Assembly (NCBI RefSeq): GCF_001428045.1
Contig: NZ_LMSD01000040.1
Coordinates: forward strand, 186,096-250,095
Reading direction: 5' to 3'
From: Paenibacillus sp. Soil750
Lineage (GTDB): Bacteria; Bacillota; Bacilli; Paenibacillales; NBRC-103111
DNA: 64,000 nucleotides
Of the stretch, positions 59,456 through 64,000 are shown one piece after another. Numbering within the stretch: position 1 is the first letter of the stretch; each line of letters starts with the position of its first letter. The translations under genes and the position numbers were made by a program. Below the pieces are notes generated by a model. It was not told the origin of the DNA. It worked only from the letters and a program-made list of their open reading frames with translations, and made no database searches.

Positions 59456-61714
59456 ATGCTCCCGCGCTACTCTTTTTTCATAAAATTGATGATATTCACA
59501 ACATTGGTCAGTACGATACCCTTACTGTCACTTGGTATCTACTCTTTCTTCCAATCGACCTCGAAGGTCCAAACCAAAGTGAATGAAGCAAACGTTTTCA
59601 TTTTGCAGCAGTCCCAAAACCGTGTCGAACAGATTCTTAAAGTCATTGATCAAGTATCCGGGCGCTACGCGGAAACACCATTAGTTGTTAATTCGGTGGC
59701 GAAGCGACTGGCAATTGAAGATTTTCAGGACATTGATTTGCTCGTCAAAGGACTGTTGGGTGTACAAACCTACGAGCTAGGCGTTAAAACCGTTGAATTG
59801 CACAGTCTTCAGAATGCCTGGTATATCAAAGACGGCGGCTTCTACTTTGGGACGGATAATACCAAGGAAACCAGCAATGTGAACGCCGCTTATAACTCAC
59901 GTTGGGTGCCGGATGTCGGACCAACTTTCTCTGGCATTAAGCTAGTCAAGAGCATTCCATCTACAGGATCGGAACAAAAGGGCTATTTATCCGTCCATGT
60001 GTCCAATTCAGAGCTGGCTAAGTTGTTGACCGGCGGTTTTTCGACGCGCGAGACCATGATTCTAGATGATAAAATGAATGTCATCATCGACAGTAATCCT
60101 AATAAGGCGGGTCAAAGCGTTCGCTCCGAGTCTTGGTCACAGGAATTGCTGAATACGGGCAGTATGCAGGGCTATTTCAACAGTACGCTGCAAGGCAAAG
60201 ACTATAGCGTGATCTATAATCAATCCAGATATAACAACTGGACCTATGTATCCATTATTCCTTTGGAAGAAGCGAAAAGGGAATCTGCCTCAATTGGCTG
60301 GGCTACATTAACAGCTTGTCTGCTTCTGCTTCTTTTTACAGCCCTGCTAGCCTATTGGGGTTCCAAACGGATGTCAGTTCCTATACGTAGCCTAGTAGAA
60401 TTTACAATGCGTCACAGCAAGCCAGCTAACGGCGGAACGGTCGTTAAGGATGAATTACAGTGGGTTGGGACTCAATTCGCATCCCTGCATCAATCCAAGG
60501 AACAGCTGGAAGGTCAAATGAAGAGCCAATTCGGCCAGCTTGTTGATTATTTCATGTTAAAACTGTTTCAAGGTGAGATGCATCGCGGAGAGCTGCAGGA
60601 AAAAGCAAGTCAGTTTCATATTCCCGTTTGGCGGCGCTATGCCGTCATGGTTTTGCAGATTGATACCTTGGAGCACACGCGCTACAAGCCCGGTGAGCAG
60701 GACTTACTCTTGTTTGCGATCAACAATATCGCCTCAGAGCTCATCCCGCATCCCCACCGCATTCATGCCATGCCGATTGGTAACTATCAGGTGACGCTGG
60801 TGGGCAGTGAAATGGACAATCATCGGGATTTGCTTAGTCAGTTGAGTGAATTTGCCGAGTCTGTGCAGAAAGCGGCAGCCGATTTTCTGGAGCTTAAAGT
60901 CAGCGTCGGGATCAGTCGTCCTTATGAAGCCATAGATGAAACGCCGCAAGCGTTTCTTGAAGCCAAAGAAGCGCTGCAATATCGGATTCGTCTCGGGGAG
61001 AAAGCCATTCTGCATCTAGATGACCTGAAGCCGCAGCAAGCGTCCCGTCATTATTATCCGCATCATCTCGTTTCCGAGCTAACACAGGCGATTGCCTTTT
61101 TGGAAAAGGACAAGGCTGGCGAGCTGCTCCAGCAGTTCATTCAAGAGGTGCTCCGCGTGGAAACCGATCCTAACCTGTATCGCATCTCCTTCGCGATGCT
61201 GTTGACCGATCTAGCTCGTATTGTATATGACATGGGGGATACCGGGGAACTCTTCTCTCATGATGGACGCAATGAATATGAGCAGCTGTTCAGCCTCAAA
61301 ACGCCGCAAGAAATTGAAGGATGGTTCAAATCACACATCATTCATCCGATGATGGAGCTAGTCCGCAAGCGTCATGAATCGTCTGGCAAAAGCATTTCCC
61401 GCTCGGTCATGGATTTGGTCCATGCCTATTATGACAGCGACCTGACACTTGATCAATGTGCCTTACGGATGAATTACAGCACACATTATATTCGCCGCAT
61501 GTTCCGGAAAGAAACAGGGATGAACTTCAGTGATTATCTAGCAAGCTACCGCCATGACATGGCGATCAGCTGGCTCAGTGGAACTGAAATGAAAATTACA
61601 GAAATTGCTGAACGCTTGCAATACACGAATGCGCAAAATTTCATCCGCAACTTTCGAAAGTTGGAGGGCATGACACCTGGTCAGTACAGAGAACTCAAAA
61701 AGACTTCGCAATGA
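59456..61714 (+). CDS. Membrane-bound Cache-AraC transcriptional regulator
   Basis: A 752-residue sensor-regulator with the same layout as the one at 22236: a helix near residues 8-30, an extracellular Cache sensor, a second helix near 285-305, a linker domain, and C-terminal AraC helices (LTLDQCALRMNYSTHYIRRMFRKETGMNF; KITEIAERLQYTNAQNFIRNFRKLEGMTPGQYRE). ATG 59456 follows GGAGG by 5 bp; the longer frame from 59414 is upstream of that site. It is 246 bp upstream of a plus-strand sugar importer and is its likely activator. Confidence 0.88.
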   Translation: MLPRYSFFIKLMIFTTLVSTIPLLSLGIYSFFQSTSKVQTKVNEANVFILQQSQNRVEQILKVIDQVSGRYAETPLVVNSVAKRLAIEDFQDIDLLVKGLLGVQTYELGVKTVELHSLQNAWYIKDGGFYFGTDNTKETSNVNAAYNSRWVPDVGPTFSGIKLVKSIPSTGSEQKGYLSVHVSNSELAKLLTGGFSTRETMILDDKMNVIIDSNPNKAGQSVRSESWSQELLNTGSMQGYFNSTLQGKDYSVIYNQSRYNNWTYVSIIPLEEAKRESASIGWATLTACLLLLLFTALLAYWGSKRMSVPIRSLVEFTMRHSKPANGGTVVKDELQWVGTQFASLHQSKEQLEGQMKSQFGQLVDYFMLKLFQGEMHRGELQEKASQFHIPVWRRYAVMVLQIDTLEHTRYKPGEQDLLLFAINNIASELIPHPHRIHAMPIGNYQVTLVGSEMDNHRDLLSQLSEFAESVQKAAADFLELKVSVGISRPYEAIDETPQAFLEAKEALQYRIRLGEKAILHLDDLKPQQASRHYYPHHLVSELTQAIAFLEKDKAGELLQQFIQEVLRVETDPNLYRISFAMLLTDLARIVYDMGDTGELFSHDGRNEYEQLFSLKTPQEIEGWFKSHIIHPMMELVRKRHESSGKSISRSVMDLVHAYYDSDLTLDQCALRMNYSTHYIRRMFRKETGMNFSDYLASYRHDMAISWLSGTEMKITEIAERLQYTNAQNFIRNFRKLEGMTPGQYRELKKTSQ

Positions 61715-61751
61715 TCACTCCTTCATACGTATACCTATATAAGTAGATAAG

Positions 61752-61778
61752 AACCTGGCCACTGCGCCAGGTTTTTTT
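61752..61778 (+). terminator. Terminator of the Cache-AraC regulator gene
   Basis: AACCTGG-ccactgcg-CCAGGTT type stem followed by TTTTTTT. It separates the regulator from the importer, which must have its own promoter. Confidence 0.85.
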
Positions 61779-61808
61779 GTGTTGTCGTGCAGCATGGGAT
61801 CGATTTCA

Positions 61809-61839
61809 AATGATTATGACAGAGGTCTCTAATGATTAT
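61809..61839 (+). promoter_or_regulatory. Direct repeats upstream of the third importer
   Basis: AATGATTAT occurs at 61809-61817 and 61831-61839, 22 bp apart (two helical turns), about 120 bp before the permease start; a possible AraC-type operator. Confidence 0.4.
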
Positions 61840-61960
61840 AAAACGCGGAATTGCACTTGTTTTCGCCTCATCTTGCATCTGGAGCGCTGCTGATTATTGA
61901 AGGCAATTCTGGACTTCGATATGCTAACGCTGTCACAACAATCAAGGAGGACGATGACTC

Positions 61961-62917
61961 GTGGAACTGACTTCCAAACCGTTAAGATCAGATGCGGTTG
62001 CTAAGAGCAAGGCACGCCTCAGGTTAAACCGTCTGTTGAAAAACAAATGGCTTTATCTGATGGCGTTACCCGGTATGCTCTACTTCATTATTTTTCGCTA
62101 CTTTCCAATGTGGGGGCTGTTAATTGCTTTTCAGGATTATCAACCAGCACTAGGGATGCTTCATAGCAAATGGGTGGGTCTAAAGCATTTCGAGCGCTTC
62201 TTTTTCGATGCCTCCTTCGCCCTGTTATTTAAGAATACGATTATTATGGCTGTCTATAATTTGGTATTCTTCTTCCCGCTTCCCATTATCTTGGCCCTGT
62301 TATTAAACGAAATTCGCCGAGAAGTCTTTAAACGAACGATCCAAACGATTGTGTATATTCCTCATTTTGTATCGTGGGTCGTAGTCGTAGGTATTTCCTA
62401 CATCTTCTTCACGACAGAAGGCGGCATTGTAAATGATGTGCTGGCCTCCATCGGACTTCCTAAAATCGAATTCCTAATTTCTAGTGAGTGGTTCCGAACG
62501 ATGATCATTTCGCAGGTCATTTGGAAAGAGACTGGTTGGGGAACCATCATCTTTCTCGCCGCATTAGCAGGTGTTGACCCCCAATTATATGAAGCAGCGA
62601 AAATCGATGGGGCTGGCCGTTTTCGGCAGTTGTGGCACATCACGCTTCCAGCCATACGAAGTGTCATCGTGATCCTGTTTATTTTACGATTGGGTTCATT
62701 CCTAGATACAGGCTTTGAACAAATCTTCCTCATGCTGAACGCCATGAACCGCGACGTAGGCGAGGTATTTGATACGTATGTCTACAATGTCGGTATTCAG
62801 CAGGGGCAATTCAGCTATAGCACAGCAGTCGGCTTATTCAAATCCATTATCGGACTGGTGTTGGTCGTTGGTGCTAACCGAATGGCCAAAAAAATGGGCG
62901 AAAGCGGTCTGTATTAA
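61961..62917 (+). CDS. ABC sugar importer permease (LplB type, third importer)
   Basis: A 318-residue six-helix permease. YFIIFRYFPMWGLLIAFQDYQPALGM is the LplB-type start; the EAA loop is DPQLYEAAKIDGAGRFRQLWHITLPAIRSVIVILFIL; it ends ANRMAKKMGESGLY. GTG 61961 follows AAGGAGG by 10 bp. It starts an importer operon with the following permease and the truncated binding protein. Confidence 0.9.
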   Translation: MELTSKPLRSDAVAKSKARLRLNRLLKNKWLYLMALPGMLYFIIFRYFPMWGLLIAFQDYQPALGMLHSKWVGLKHFERFFFDASFALLFKNTIIMAVYNLVFFFPLPIILALLLNEIRREVFKRTIQTIVYIPHFVSWVVVVGISYIFFTTEGGIVNDVLASIGLPKIEFLISSEWFRTMIISQVIWKETGWGTIIFLAALAGVDPQLYEAAKIDGAGRFRQLWHITLPAIRSVIVILFILRLGSFLDTGFEQIFLMLNAMNRDVGEVFDTYVYNVGIQQGQFSYSTAVGLFKSIIGLVLVVGANRMAKKMGESGLY

Positions 62918-62934
62918 GGAGGGAAATGTGAAAA

Positions 62935-63813
62935 ATGATCAATAAGAGCTTAGGCAGCCGCATCTTTGACGGCTTCAATTATACCTTTTTAACCGTATTC
63001 GCCTTAATTACCTTACTTCCGTTCATCTACATTGTGTCCGTCTCGTTCGCAGAGCCGGCAGAGGTGCTCAAACGCGGCTTCATCCTTTTCCCAACCTCTT
63101 TCTCATTGGAAGGGTATCGCTATATTTTCTCCACACACATCATCGTCAACAGCTTATTCGTTACCATCGGGATCACGGTTGTCGGGACGTTCATTAATCT
63201 GTTGTTCACCACACTGCTTGCCTATCCGCTATCTAGACAGGATTTCGCCGGCAGAAAGCTCTTCATGATGATGATCGTTTTCACCATGCTGTTCCACGGC
63301 GGTATTCTACCCACATTTCTGGTTGTCAAATCGCTTGGGATGCTCAATAGCTACTGGTCCCTACTCATCCCGAATGCGATCAGCGCATTCAATTTGATCG
63401 TCGTCGTTAGCTTTTTTAGACAACTACCTGAAGGACTGGAGGAAGCGGCGAAGATTGACGGCTGCAGTGATGTAGGACTGCTCTTTCGCATCGTTTTACC
63501 CTTATCAGCACCGGTTCTGGCTACTTTCGCCTTATTCTATTCCGTTGGACACTGGAACACCTTTTTCAACGCCATTATGTACATCAACGATTCCAAAATG
63601 TGGCCCATCCAGGTCTGGCTAAGGCAAATCGTCATCCTTTCACAAGGCGGAATCGGTGACTCTACGCAGTTCGATCAGAACTACATCGCACCTCCGTCCC
63701 AAATTATTAAAATGGCGGTCATTGTCATTTCCACGGTGCCTATTTTGATCGTGTATCCCTTTCTGCAAAAACATTTTGCCAAAGGTGTCATGCTCGGTTC
63801 TGTGAAAGGTTGA
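62935..63813 (+). CDS. ABC sugar importer permease (YtcP/LplC type, third importer)
   Basis: A 292-residue six-helix permease, 17 bp after its partner. It has ALITLLPFIYIVSVSFAEPAEVL, the EAA loop LPEGLEEAAKIDGCSDVGLLFRIVLPLSAPVLATFALF, and the end PFLQKHFAKGVMLGSVKG, nearly the same as the permease at 26247. No ATPase gene is visible. Confidence 0.9.
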   Translation: MINKSLGSRIFDGFNYTFLTVFALITLLPFIYIVSVSFAEPAEVLKRGFILFPTSFSLEGYRYIFSTHIIVNSLFVTIGITVVGTFINLLFTTLLAYPLSRQDFAGRKLFMMMIVFTMLFHGGILPTFLVVKSLGMLNSYWSLLIPNAISAFNLIVVVSFFRQLPEGLEEAAKIDGCSDVGLLFRIVLPLSAPVLATFALFYSVGHWNTFFNAIMYINDSKMWPIQVWLRQIVILSQGGIGDSTQFDQNYIAPPSQIIKMAVIVISTVPILIVYPFLQKHFAKGVMLGSVKG

Positions 63814-63884
63814 AAAGGCTCCCGAGAGCTATTGTGATTGGGATGCATTCATATACAATAAGAATATGGGGAGGCAATACCACG

Positions 63885-64000
63885 ATGAGAACACATGCAG
63901 GAATGAGAAAAGCCGGAATTGCAACGATGGGTATGATGGTAGGCGCTGCTGCACTGCTTACTGGCTGTGGAAACGACGCAAGTCCTACAACAGGAGGCAC
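63885..64000 (+). CDS. Binding lipoprotein of the third importer, cut off by the window edge
   Basis: Only the first 38 codons are present. The signal peptide (MRTHAGMRKAGIATMG...) ends in the lipobox LLTGC followed by GNDASPTT, so it is a lipoprotein. ATG 63885 follows GGGGAGG by about 10 bp. Position after two permeases makes it the sugar-binding subunit. Confidence 0.8.
   Translation, partial: MRTHAGMRKAGIATMGMMVGAAALLTGCGNDASPTTGG

Overview
The window looks like chromosome of a Gram-positive, spore-former-type Bacilli, most likely Paenibacillus or a close relative. The reasons are strong GGAGG ribosome-binding sites before ATG/GTG/TTG starts, a GlnRS-type tRNA synthetase, LplABC/YtcP-type sugar importers without their own ATPase, large membrane Cache-AraC regulators, a YesM/YesN two-component pair, and a secreted beta-helix enzyme carrying discoidin domains. 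No rRNA, tRNA, CRISPR array, insertion sequence or phage gene was seen. Genus and species are inference.

Layout. 1-15.9 kb is mostly housekeeping and small-molecule genes: a truncated glnS, an M29 aminopeptidase, an amidase, a WYL regulator with a DinB protein, rpiA, an SDR, membrane proteins, a divergent MFS/LysR pair, and an odd carbamoyltransferase in tandem with a LysE exporter. 16-36.8 kb is a carbohydrate island of two divergent halves that share a 262-bp control region at 28043-28304. The minus-strand half holds two permeases, a binding lipoprotein, a Cache-AraC regulator, a GH105-type unsaturated uronyl hydrolase, a lyase-like toroid protein and a secreted GH28-like/discoidin enzyme. 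The plus-strand half holds a second binding protein and two permeases, a YesMN pair, a KDPG/KDPGal-type aldolase and a D-galactonate dehydratase. Together they suggest breakdown of a uronic-acid- or galactose-rich polysaccharide outside the cell, uptake of oligosaccharides, and conversion of sugar acids to pyruvate and a triose. 37-41 kb is glpP-glpK plus glpD, with antiterminator-type leader hairpins. 41-59 kb mixes a Tet(M)-like GTPase, alkA, TetR/MBL, an M42 peptidase, a two-component system, PadR/MFS, a Gfo/Idh oxidoreductase, paiB, a BmrA-like ABC exporter, a VOC protein and a diguanylate cyclase. 59.4-64 kb starts another Cache-AraC plus ABC sugar-import operon that runs off the right edge.

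Non-coding structure is the most unusual content. Several long gaps, most of them between convergent genes, carry groups of about 25-bp near-palindromic units at very regular spacings of about 51 / 58-62 / 51 bp. At least four unrelated sequence families share this kind of layout. A separate 550-bp gene-free gap (48116-48665) has a good sigma-A-type promoter followed by several stable helices, and is the best candidate here for an undescribed structured RNA. These calls come from reading by eye; no database search or folding program was run.
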